Source of the DNA: Microbacterium sp. BR1
GTDB taxonomy: Bacteria > Actinomycetota > Actinomycetes > Actinomycetales > Microbacteriaceae
Length of the DNA: 64,000 bases
Assembly: GCF_002812725.1 (NCBI RefSeq)
Contig: NZ_NMUN01000009.1
Span: 186,001 to 250,000 of the forward strand
Direction: 5' to 3'
Under the pieces are notes generated by a model, which made no database searches, was not told the origin of the DNA, and worked only from the letters and a program-made list of their open reading frames with translations. Both the position numbers and the translations under genes were made by a program. This document shows positions 36,238-44,238 of the stretch, in pieces (the stretch's first letter is position 1; every line of letters starts with the position of its first letter).

Positions 36238-36540
36238 GTGAAGGTCGACGTGAAGACACTCGACGGCAAGACAATGTCCGCGCAGCGCGCGACGCAGCCG
36301 GTCGGGTCCGCACTGCGCATTGCGCCCGGTCCTATCGCAACAGCCGTCGACGACACGGCGGGCGTGGAGACCACACTCGAACCGCACTACCTCGCCGAAC
36401 GCGGCCGCTACGTCATCACCACCATCGCACTTCAGCTCGACGTCCCGGAGCGCACCGCCTCAGACTGGATCCAGAAAGCACGCGCCGCGGGCTGGCTGAT
36501 CGGCATGACGTCCAACGTCGGCCGACCCGCCGGTGGCTGA
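36238..36540 (+). CDS. Internally deleted HTH protein (100 aa)
   Basis: Shares its first 63 or so residues and its last 34 or so with the 196-aa protein at 29727, but lacks 96 residues in between. The deletion is in frame (ITTI joined to ALQLDVPERT) and leaves the DNA-binding C-terminus intact. Promoter and start are conserved, so a short form that binds the same operators could be made. It might also be simple decay. Confidence 0.6.
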   Translation: MKVDVKTLDGKTMSAQRATQPVGSALRIAPGPIATAVDDTAGVETTLEPHYLAERGRYVITTIALQLDVPERTASDWIQKARAAGWLIGMTSNVGRPAGG

Positions 36541-36696
36541 TGTAAAGCCTCAACCAGACGTGGGTGTTTCGCGTGTCTTCCGCTGGATTGCGCTGGGGCT
36601 TTGCGCGGCCTTCACCGGGCCTGCATTCGCAGGACGATCGCACCACTCGTCGTGGAAAACCGTCTCGCGTTCCACCGAGGACCAAAGGAGGCTGCA

Positions 36697-36930
36697 ATGA
36701 CGCTGGATGCATCACCGTTCGCCGACGTGGACGTGCGAACGCCCCGCTCCGCATACCTCGATCGGCGCGAAGCGGCAGAGTACTGCCGAGTGCCGATGTC
36801 GACGTTCGACTCGCTACGCCGCAGAAACCAAATCCCCCACCCTGATGCGGAAATGGGCAAACACATGCTCTGGAAGCGCGCGACACTCGACGACTTCCTC
36901 GAGTCCGGAGGCACCCGTGACCTCCGGTGA
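36697..36930 (+). CDS. Excisionase-like helix-turn-helix protein
   Basis: A 77-aa winged-helix protein of the DNA-binding/excisionase family (YLDRREAAEYCRVPMSTFDS). ATG 36697 has a strong AAAGGAGG site. It overlaps the integrase start by 14 nt, the normal xis-int order, so it probably sets the direction of recombination at the tRNA-Phe sites. Confidence 0.85.
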   Translation: MTLDASPFADVDVRTPRSAYLDRREAAEYCRVPMSTFDSLRRRNQIPHPDAEMGKHMLWKRATLDDFLESGGTRDLR

Positions 36931-38065
36931 CGGGCCTGCAAGCCGAATCGACCCCAAGACTCTTCGGACACTTCCTGAAGGGATTCGATACCGTGCCGAC
37001 CGCGGGGGCAAGTACCAAGTGCGTATCTGGGGTGTCGGCCGCAATGGCGAGTGGAAGGAGCGCGCCACACTCGTCGATTCACTCAAGGAGGCGAAAGCAC
37101 TTCGCGCAGACGGTGCGGCACGGCAGTTCCCCGAGGGGTCAATGAGACTCGGCGACTGGTATGAGAGATACTGGCCGACGATCCGTGACAGTGTCCGCCC
37201 CGCTACAACGCGCGCATACGAGCGCGGCTGGCGGCTGCGGGTCCAACCATGGCTCGGGCACCGCAGACTCGAGACGATCACGGCAGGCGATGTCGAACAA
37301 GCGCTCACCGAGTGGACCGGCGGGGCGTCGACCAAGATCGACGCGCTTGCTGTCCTCAGCCGTCTCCTCGACGGCGCAGTACGCGCCAAACTGATCCCGA
37401 TGAATCAAGCACGCCTCGCACGGCGACCAGTCGCGGACCCACAGCTCAACCTCCGATCGCGTGCACTCACACCGGAGGAGGTCGGCGTGGTGCTGAACGC
37501 GATTCCGGCAGGCCCCTATCGCAACTATCTCGCCGGCCTCATCTACACCGGCATGCGCGCCAACGAAGCCGCCGCCCTCCAGGTTGGCGACGTCGATCTC
37601 GATGCGCGATCAATCCACGTGCACCGCAGCTTCAGCGCCGATCTCGATGGTCGGATCAAGGAATACACGCCGAAGAGCCACAAGGAGAGAGACGTCCCGA
37701 TTCCGTCAGTGCTCGTCCCGCACCTTGATGACGCAATGACCGGCAAATCGCGCTCCTCGCTCGTGTTCACCGGCCCAAAAGGTGGCCGGATCAACGGGTC
37801 CAACGTCCGCAGGGCCATCAAGTGGGACGCGATCAGAGCGGTCCTAGACCGTGACGATTACCGTCTTCACGACCTTCGCCACACACTCGCTACGCTGCTG
37901 TTCGATGGCGGCGCTGCTGCGAACGACGTGCAAGCCATCATGGGGCACTCCACCCTGCAAATGACCGAGCGGTACAGCCGCGCCAGGTCGGACGCAGCGA
38001 GACGCGGTGCGGAGAGACTTGATGGCCTGTTCGGAGTGCCGCCTCGAAGCGGGCCATCCCTCTGA
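36917..38065 (+). CDS. Tyrosine-type site-specific integrase
   Basis: A 382-aa phage/ICE-type integrase. It has an AP2-like arm-binding N-terminus (residues about 15-60, GGKYQVRIW), a SAM-like core-binding domain (about 75-160), and a catalytic domain with TGMRANEAA (Arg I), HDLRHTLA (His-x-x-Arg) and GHSTLQMTERYSR (nucleophile Tyr). GTG 36917 has CGGAGG upstream. The attachment core at 38428-38472 lies about 360 bp downstream, as expected for an element end. It is the only integrase in the window and may serve all three attachment sites. Confidence 0.93.
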   Translation: MTSGDGPASRIDPKTLRTLPEGIRYRADRGGKYQVRIWGVGRNGEWKERATLVDSLKEAKALRADGAARQFPEGSMRLGDWYERYWPTIRDSVRPATTRAYERGWRLRVQPWLGHRRLETITAGDVEQALTEWTGGASTKIDALAVLSRLLDGAVRAKLIPMNQARLARRPVADPQLNLRSRALTPEEVGVVLNAIPAGPYRNYLAGLIYTGMRANEAAALQVGDVDLDARSIHVHRSFSADLDGRIKEYTPKSHKERDVPIPSVLVPHLDDAMTGKSRSSLVFTGPKGGRINGSNVRRAIKWDAIRAVLDRDDYRLHDLRHTLATLLFDGGAAANDVQAIMGHSTLQMTERYSRARSDAARRGAERLDGLFGVPPRSGPSL

Positions 38066-38304
38066 TCACCCGCGAAGCCCTGGCGACTCGGCGGCGGGCG
38101 TCGCGTTAGATTCACCCCGATCAGCCCTGCCTTGTGGCCTTCGTGGGGCGCGCAGATTGGCGCGCGACTGACCTCGGCGAGAGCCGATCGGTCGGATGGG
38201 GCCTCGCCGCGGCGGCCTGCGAAATGGAAGAATCGGTAGCATGCAGCGCGCGGCCATCGACGACGGCGTACTCGGTTGGCGGGGACGGAATCACCGCACG
38301 ATCT

Positions 38305-38410
38305 GTGCCGGGAATGTGCTGGGAACTCCACCAAAACAATGACGATCAACGAGGCTCAATGAGCACTCGAACCGCGGAATCACGCGGCTGATTAGCATCA
38401 ACGAGTACCC
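38305..38410 (+). promoter_or_regulatory. Arm-type repeats of attachment site 1
   Basis: GTGCCGGGAATGTGCTGGGA followed by GATCAACGAG, CAATGAGCACTCGA, CGCGGAATC and ATCAACGAGTACC. The same series precedes the other two cores (43792-43889, 47447-47553), consistent with integrase or excisionase binding sites. Confidence 0.7.
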
Positions 38411-38427
38411 AAGAAGCCCCCGCAACT

Positions 38428-38472
38428 AACTGAAAATCGTGAGGTCACGGGATCGACGCCCGTCGGAGCCAC
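38428..38472 (+). other. Attachment core 1 (3' half of tRNA-Phe)
   Basis: A 45-bp core identical to 43916-43960 and 47571-47615. It reads as the tRNA-Phe anticodon loop CTGAAAA (GAA anticodon), variable loop, T arm ACGGG-ATCGACG-CCCGT and acceptor strand CGGAGCC-A. The 5' half of the tRNA is absent, so this is an att site and not a functional tRNA. Confidence 0.85.
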
Positions 38473-38473
38473 T

Positions 38474-38510
38474 GAAACCCTCTTCTGGCTTCTACAGGAG
38501 GGGGTTTCTT
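38474..38510 (+). terminator. Terminator after attachment core 1
   Basis: GAAACCCTC and GAGGGGGTTTC arms with T-rich tail TTTCTTTAT; resembles a tRNA gene terminator carried along with the att core. Confidence 0.75.
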
Positions 38511-39021
38511 TATGCCCGGTCAGAGGCCATTTATCGGAATGCGGGGTAGTGCAAATGGCCGCCCACTGGCAACTGCTACTTCCATACGGGCGTCCACTGC
38601 GCCATCTGTGCCGGCAAAGTGCCCGTCACCTCCCGGCACAAATGAGCTGATGCCCCTGCGCCGCTTGATCGCATCGTCCGGGGCGTTGACGAACGAACAC
38701 AAATGAGCGCCAACTGCGACGAACTGCAATCGCGTGCGAAGTGGCCGATTGGCAGTGACTGCACGATTCCCATCGCCCACTCACACCCGCAATTGCATCA
38801 CCGGCGGCCCGTTGAGCATCGCCGCGATTCGCTCTTAAGAAGCTGTTGCCACTGGCGCCACACACTCGATGCGGGTCCCTCGGGGCGCAGGTTGCAAGCG
38901 GATCGTATCAACTTCCGCTAATCCAAATTATGTCAGATGACTGACATAGGCGAGCAACCTGCATGCGGCCGGTGAGCACATGCGGAGCCGCGGCGCACGA
39001 TCAGGTCCTTCATGACAGGAC
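38511..39021. other. Left margin of island A, no gene seen
   Basis: About 510 bp after the first core with no supported gene on either strand. Together with 38066-38427 (attachment arms, also gene-free) this is the junction between the integrase element and island A. Confidence 0.5.
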
Positions 39022-41454
39022 TCAAGCGCGAACTCCCACGTTTACAGCTGTGCGCAGGTCGCTCAGGGTGACACCAATCTCGGAGAGGGAGGCACGCATC
39101 TCGTCGTACACGGGTGCTGCACCCCGTAGGTCCTCGATTGTAAGGACGGCAGCGAATCGAACACCTTCGGCTGGAAAGGATTCGGCTGCTCTCGTGAGGT
39201 ATTCGAGATCGAGGCGCCAGTCGGTCGATTTGCCTCGTCCGTTTGGCATGCGTGCCGTGTAGGACTTTACCGGGTACCACTTGCCAAGCACGCTCGCCAA
39301 CGTGCGTTCGTTCGCATATCGATAGCCAGAGAAGAACTCGTGCGTCGGTTGTGCGCGGCTTTCGAAGACACCGTTCTCGTCAGACTGCTTCACGGCGCCG
39401 TCGAGATTTACACGGACCATTTCGACACCGTGGGCATAGTTGATGATGGGCTCGGTCACCAGTGTGAGCTTGAGAAGGCCACGACACTTGCCGTTGGTGT
39501 CGGAGAGTGAGTCTGGCCAGCGGAACGGAAACTTCACGTTCCGTCCAGGCTGAATGGTGTCACTGAGGACGATAGTCATCCGGTGCGGCTCACCCTCGAG
39601 AGTCTCGGCGACTGTGGGAAGATGGCCGCGACCAACGAACGAGGGCGCGACGACCGCCACTTCTTTCGCGAGGAGGGTTGCGGGGAGTCTGGCGCTATGG
39701 GTTGCGAGCGCGATGAGGAGATCGCGCGACACATCGCCGGAGATAGCCGCATCCAAGGTTGCGAGGTATCGGGCCACCAGCGGTGCTGCGTAACTGGTCC
39801 CCGCAACGTCGCGGATGGTGCCAAAGGAGCTAATCGCGGTCAGGCCGGTCGCTCGTGCGGGACCTTCGGGTCCCCCGCCTCCATACGCAGCGAAATCGGG
39901 CTTGAGCGCTGACGGGGTCTGATCGCTGCGACGTGTGTATCTCGCAGGTACGCCTTCAACGCCCTGCGCGAGTCCGGGTGGATTGGTCGCGCCGACACTG
40001 ACATTGACCAGACTTTCAGCTGGCGCGAGGAGCCCGTCCGGGCCGGAATGGCGGGCGAGCATCGCGTTGACCTCGGTGCTGTTGGGAGGCCATTCTTCCC
40101 GCTGCTCGGTCTCGGTCAGGTTCCCAGCCGAGATCACGAAGAGCACGTCCAGATCGAGCGCGATTCTGTCGAGTCCTTGGGCAGCCAAACTGTAGGGGGC
40201 TCCACCCGGTGCCCTCCGAAGGTTGTACGACAAATTGAAAACCCGGACACCTGCTTCTTGCTTCGCGCGCGCGACGCTTGCACGAACCTCATCAAGAAAG
40301 TCCTCGAGAGATGCGTAGTAGTTGTCGTAGGCGCTGCCCGCAGGGAGCAGATCGAGATCGTAGACGCGGCAGTCCTCATCGGGATCCAAGATCCCAGAGT
40401 TGAAGGCGCTTCCCAACGCGATCAGTGAGGCGATGGTCGTTCCGTGATTCACTCGACTGACGTCACGGTCTCCTGGCGCAAGAAAGTCTGCCCGTCCGGC
40501 GACCCACGCTGAGTTGATGAACGGTCCACCGATTCCACCGTCGATGACTCCGACTACTGGTCGCACGCTTGCAGGATCCGGCGTACGTGCGGCCGATTCC
40601 TCGCCCGTGCTTGCAGCCGGCGCTTCAGTAGAGGGCGGAACTCGGTCCTCAAGCCTCACGCGCTTTACCGACGAGCTCGCCTCGAACTCCGCCAGCCCCT
40701 CCCGGAATGGGACAGTCGCCGGTGGGTGGTGAGCGACGTCAGACGGGCCGGGCGGCGACGCTTCAAGCGCACGTCTCACGCTTGCCTCGATTGCAGGAGG
40801 CGGCGCGATAGTGAAGGTGGTCTGCAGTTCGCGTAACCGAGCAGTCAACGCTCCAACCTCGGCAAGCGTTGCCGAGCGAAGGGGCTCGCGCTCGGGAAGA
40901 TCAAATAGCTCAACCTGCGCCTTCGCGGCGCCATCGATCGTCAACCAAGCATCGGCTTCGTCAAGTGTGTATCCACGTTCTTCCGCAGGTGCCCACTCCC
41001 GCACGTCCTGGATCGCACTCACTTCTGTGCGTGGCGGCGACGGACTGTACACCAGTGCGCCGGAAGCGTCCGGCCGCCACCGTTCTTCGACCTCGGCGTC
41101 AGCGACCAGATCAATGACCTCTTCGAGCTTCGTCGGCGTTATCGCGAAGACGAGCTCCCCGTAGTCCCCGGTGCCCACATGGGACGCGCGCGATGATCTG
41201 AATAGTGTGCCGAACGGCCGGTGGGACTTCGCCAACGCATCCGGTCGCATCCGAACTGCAACGTTGACTCGGTCGCTTGCGAGGTTGTTTCTCAGGATGG
41301 AACGCAGCGCACCGACGATGGCTGTTCTGTGCTCAGCAAATCCGCGGTCGTCACCTCGGAAGAAGTCTTTCGCCGCACCGCCACCGCGACGACCGTCGCG
41401 ATCCCCACGAAACCAATCGGGGTTCATCACAATCTGAACAGGGCCGCCAGCCAT
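39022..41454 (-). CDS. Cytoplasmic subtilisin-like (S8) protease paired with an AAA ATPase
   Basis: An 810-aa serine protease without a signal peptide. The triad is Asp305 (VIDGG), His337 (NHGTT) and Ser554 (GTSYAAP), with oxyanion Asn445 (SAGN). A 295-residue N-terminal region and a C-terminal beta-rich domain (about 600-810) flank the catalytic part. The start is 1 nt from the stop of the upstream AAA ATPase, so the two are made together. Such intracellular subtilase plus AAA pairs occur in bacterial defence regions; the ATPase may gate or feed the protease. No immunity assay is implied. Confidence 0.88.
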   Translation of the reverse strand: MAGGPVQIVMNPDWFRGDRDGRRGGGAAKDFFRGDDRGFAEHRTAIVGALRSILRNNLASDRVNVAVRMRPDALAKSHRPFGTLFRSSRASHVGTGDYGELVFAITPTKLEEVIDLVADAEVEERWRPDASGALVYSPSPPRTEVSAIQDVREWAPAEERGYTLDEADAWLTIDGAAKAQVELFDLPEREPLRSATLAEVGALTARLRELQTTFTIAPPPAIEASVRRALEASPPGPSDVAHHPPATVPFREGLAEFEASSSVKRVRLEDRVPPSTEAPAASTGEESAARTPDPASVRPVVGVIDGGIGGPFINSAWVAGRADFLAPGDRDVSRVNHGTTIASLIALGSAFNSGILDPDEDCRVYDLDLLPAGSAYDNYYASLEDFLDEVRASVARAKQEAGVRVFNLSYNLRRAPGGAPYSLAAQGLDRIALDLDVLFVISAGNLTETEQREEWPPNSTEVNAMLARHSGPDGLLAPAESLVNVSVGATNPPGLAQGVEGVPARYTRRSDQTPSALKPDFAAYGGGGPEGPARATGLTAISSFGTIRDVAGTSYAAPLVARYLATLDAAISGDVSRDLLIALATHSARLPATLLAKEVAVVAPSFVGRGHLPTVAETLEGEPHRMTIVLSDTIQPGRNVKFPFRWPDSLSDTNGKCRGLLKLTLVTEPIINYAHGVEMVRVNLDGAVKQSDENGVFESRAQPTHEFFSGYRYANERTLASVLGKWYPVKSYTARMPNGRGKSTDWRLDLEYLTRAAESFPAEGVRFAAVLTIEDLRGAAPVYDEMRASLSEIGVTLSDLRTAVNVGVRA

Positions 41455-41455
41455 T

Positions 41456-42631
41456 TCACACCTTCACTTCGCTCGGGTTCAGCCAGCGGCTGATCGTTTT
41501 TCTATCCCTGCCAAAAATCACTCCAAGCTCGCTCTGGCTCAAAGATGCTGGCGGCTCGTTGAGATGCTTCGCGAGCTGCTGGTCAGTCGAGTCGAGCCCA
41601 TCCGCGCCCTGTATACCCGTGGCCTGCGCTGCTTCGCGAAGCACGGTTACAGGTGACCGAGCATCCCGAGTCGCAAGCACTGTGGATTTCAGGAATGCCA
41701 TTGCCAGCGTTCTGACATCAGCGCCTGATCGACCAGAGGTCACACTGGCGACGGCCTTGGCGAGCGGATCCACTTCTTCCAACCGGTCGAGAAGAAGATG
41801 GCCGATCTCAACCCGACCCTCGTACGTCGGCATGCCGAGGTGAATTTGATGCTCGAACCGACGCCACACTGCTGAGTCGAGGAGTTTCTCGTGGTTGGTG
41901 ACAGCAATCGTCAAGCCGAACTCAGTCCGCTTATCGAGGTTCTGCAGCAACGCGTTCACTACACGCTTGATCTCTCCTACCTCGTTCGCATCGTCGCGGA
42001 TCTTCGCGACAGCATCGAACTCATCGAGGATCAGCACGCAGTCGTAGCGGTTACAGAAATCGAAGAGAGCCCCGAGGTTCCTGGCGGTGTTGCCAAGCAG
42101 CGAAGAGATAAGCCCATCGAGACGCGCGATCACTGCTGGACGACCGAGACGCACGGAGATTGCGAGCGCCAGCGTGGTCTTACCTGTCCCGGGAGGCCCA
42201 TAGATCAGCAGGGTGCGGCTGATGGGGAGCCCCACCTGCGCAAGTTCAGCTTCGTGCTGCCATTCGCGCACCAGCGAGTCGTACGCTGCCTGCGCCTGCA
42301 CGGGGAGGACCGGTAGCGCGCGGCGACGGTCCGGCGTCACGACTTCACACAGCGGCGCTCCAGACTCACGATCTACGGGGAGCGCCGTCTTCGGCCCTAG
42401 TCGTTGAGCCGTCGGAGCAGCCGTTGCGACATCGGAGGGCTGCAAATTGATGGGCTCAACCGCCTGGCGGTTGCGAGCTCGCGTAATCAGCGACCGAAGC
42501 TTGCGGGCGTTGCTGTCATCTCCTGATTCGGCGAGCCTCTCGGCAAGGCGGGTTACCTGGTGCTCGATAGCCTCCGGGTTGCCAGCGAGAGCAGTGCGGG
42601 CGAGCGCCTGAATGACATCGAAGTTCTCCAT
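41456..42631 (-). CDS. AAA ATPase partner of the S8 protease
   Basis: A 391-aa AAA protein. The N-terminal helical region (1-100) is followed by Walker A GPPGTGKTT (145-153), Walker B LILDEFDA with DE at 203-204, sensor VTNHEKL and an arginine-finger-like WRRFEHQI. The C-terminus contains a helix-turn-helix-like segment (LSQSELGVIFGRDRKTISRW). ATG 42631 is preferred to GTG 42661; TAGTGT a few bases upstream suggests a leaderless transcript. It forms a two-gene operon with the protease. Confidence 0.88.
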   Translation of the reverse strand: MENFDVIQALARTALAGNPEAIEHQVTRLAERLAESGDDSNARKLRSLITRARNRQAVEPINLQPSDVATAAPTAQRLGPKTALPVDRESGAPLCEVVTPDRRRALPVLPVQAQAAYDSLVREWQHEAELAQVGLPISRTLLIYGPPGTGKTTLALAISVRLGRPAVIARLDGLISSLLGNTARNLGALFDFCNRYDCVLILDEFDAVAKIRDDANEVGEIKRVVNALLQNLDKRTEFGLTIAVTNHEKLLDSAVWRRFEHQIHLGMPTYEGRVEIGHLLLDRLEEVDPLAKAVASVTSGRSGADVRTLAMAFLKSTVLATRDARSPVTVLREAAQATGIQGADGLDSTDQQLAKHLNEPPASLSQSELGVIFGRDRKTISRWLNPSEVKV

Positions 42632-42798
42632 GTGGACAACACTAGACGCTGGGTGCGACATTCACTCGCCCCGATGGGGCACTCGGGCCTCGAGATGGGA
42701 CACGCGACGGTGTTCACTCGAGTGCATCGCGTCGGCCCGCCACCGCGACGGGATCCTGGCAAATGTCTCCTATCCCTACGGTTGTGAAACGCAATGCT

Positions 42799-43539
42799 TT
42801 ATGGCGTAGTTTTCGCGGCGAGAGATCGCGCTTCGGCACGACCCATCGTGACGAAGTCGCGGGTGAATTCATCAAATTTTGACGGGTCGAGCTTGCCTGC
42901 GTCGACGAGCCGGGCTGCTTCCATCGACGCGTCGAGGGTCGGCTTTCCAGTGACGACCGGGTAGGGGAAAGACTGTAGGACACCGCGCGACCTAAGCACC
43001 TTGCTCGCCATCAGCGGGAAGCCGAAGGCAGGATCGCCGGCATCCGCGCGGAGATGGTCTCCATCGGGGAGCCACGCGAGCCCGTGACCCATTGGCTCGA
43101 CCTTCCACCCCAACCCCTCGTAGAAACCCACCTGGTCTACTGGGATGTGCGCATGAATGAGATTCTGCACAACCTTTTGCGATCGCGTAATGATCTTCTT
43201 TACCAGCGCTGCGCCAATACCCTGCCCCCGGTGCTCCGGCTGGACAGCGAGGTACTGGAGGTTCATGGTCTGCGCGTCCGTATCGCCCGACGTCATCATG
43301 GAGGGCACCCCGACTGCAAATCCGACTATTTCCCCTTCTACTTCGGCGACGAAGGTGAAGGCGCGCATCGGCGCGGCGAGCCGTTCTGTGAGGGCAATAG
43401 CGGCGAGATTCTCGTCGTCGTATAAGTAGCCCGCGTGGCGCACTCCAGACTTTGCCGGAAAGTACTCGTGCTCCAGCAACCTGAGCGCTTCACGGTCGGC
43501 GGGGGTGGCGAATCGTATGCGGGGACGCGGTGTGGTCAT
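42799..43539 (-). CDS. GNAT family N-acetyltransferase
   Basis: A 246-aa protein with a GCN5-type acetyl-CoA-binding core (YLAVQPEHRGQGIGAALVKKI) and a C-terminal extension of about 90 residues. ATG 43539 is selected because the family fold begins there (MTTPRPRIRFATPADREAL); TACTGT just upstream may be a -10 element for a leaderless mRNA. Substrate unknown. It is cargo of island A along with the protease/ATPase pair. Confidence 0.85.
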   Translation of the reverse strand: MTTPRPRIRFATPADREALRLLEHEYFPAKSGVRHAGYLYDDENLAAIALTERLAAPMRAFTFVAEVEGEIVGFAVGVPSMMTSGDTDAQTMNLQYLAVQPEHRGQGIGAALVKKIITRSQKVVQNLIHAHIPVDQVGFYEGLGWKVEPMGHGLAWLPDGDHLRADAGDPAFGFPLMASKVLRSRGVLQSFPYPVVTGKPTLDASMEAARLVDAGKLDPSKFDEFTRDFVTMGRAEARSLAAKTTP

Positions 43540-43607
43540 GGGGAGACAGTATCGACTCCGGTCCGACGGTAGGCGGTTGCTCCGAGGTCGGATCCGCCCC
43601 ACAGGGC

Positions 43608-43631
43608 CGATGGGTCGATGGGTCGATGGGT
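43608..43631. repeat. Three tandem copies of CGATGGGT
   Basis: Perfect 8-bp unit repeated three times upstream of the GNAT gene; may vary in copy number. Confidence 0.6.
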
Positions 43632-43791
43632 TCACGATCATTGCCGCGCTCGCACAGATGGAGCATGAGATATGGTGCGAACGCGTCACCGACTCCATCA
43701 GCAAATGGGCGGCCGCAAAGGCACGGACTATCGTCGTAGTCCAGCACGTGCTGCTGAGCAGGGGCTCCGACATCCACACCTGATGCCCTTA

Positions 43792-43889
43792 CGTGCCGGG
43801 AAAGTGCCGGGAGCTCCATGGAATCGACGACGATCAACGAGCACCAATGAGCACTCGACCCGCGGAATCGCGCGACCAACGAGTACCAA
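43792..43889 (+). promoter_or_regulatory. Arm-type repeats of attachment site 2
   Basis: GTGCCGGGAAAGTGCCGGGA, GATCAACGAGCACC, AATGAGCACTCGACC, CGCGGAATCGCGCG and CAACGAGTACC in the same order as at site 1. The rest of 43540-44238 holds the core, a terminator and the Fic operator, with no gene. Confidence 0.7.
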
Positions 43890-43915
43890 CTGAGACACGT
43901 GGAGTCGACGCGCCT

Positions 43916-43960
43916 AACTGAAAATCGTGAGGTCACGGGATCGACGCCCGTCGGAGCCAC
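43916..43960 (+). other. Attachment core 2 (3' half of tRNA-Phe)
   Basis: Same 45-bp sequence as cores 1 and 3. It is the junction between island A and island B. Upstream identity with core 1 extends two more bases (CT). Confidence 0.85.
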
Positions 43961-43985
43961 ACGGGTGATCATTACGTCATCCCAG

Positions 43986-44019
43986 AAACCCTCGCGGAGC
44001 TTCTATCCGCGGGGGTTTT
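43986..44019 (+). terminator. Terminator after attachment core 2
   Basis: Arms AAACCCTCGCGGA (43986-43998) and TCCGCGGGGGTTTT (44006-44019), ending in a T run. Confidence 0.8.
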
Positions 44020-44196
44020 GCTTTGCCCTGATGAGAGGCAGATTCCGAACCGCTCCCGTGGTCTGTAGGCGCCCGGTCGTTGAGCGAGCGCAGCGAGACG
44101 AAACGCGCGGCACGCATGGATGAGGCCGCTGTCGCCACTGGACTGGGCCGGTCTGGGGCCGGCGTGTTGCGCAAGTCATAATCCAAGCGACTCGAA

Positions 44197-44221
44197 TTAT
44201 GAGTAATGTCATTACTCATAA
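44197..44221. promoter_or_regulatory. 12-bp palindromic operator upstream of fic
   Basis: TTATGAGTAATG / CATTACTCATAA, perfect, one central T. Further TCATAAT-like half sites lie at about 44176-44182. Located just before the ribosome site of the Fic gene, fitting an autoregulatory operator. Confidence 0.65.
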
Positions 44222-44238
44222 CTTTGGAGTTGGTTCTT

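Larger units (their letters stand above)
36038..36540. repeat. Second, internally deleted copy of the parA/HTH locus
   Basis: Direct repeat of 29527-30316 with scattered substitutions and one in-frame 288-nt deletion inside the HTH gene. Promoter bases are conserved. Confidence 0.85.

Noticed and set aside
38428..38472. Functional tRNA-Phe gene at the attachment cores
   Set aside because: Only the 3' half from the anticodon loop is present at all three sites; no D arm or 5' acceptor strand upstream.
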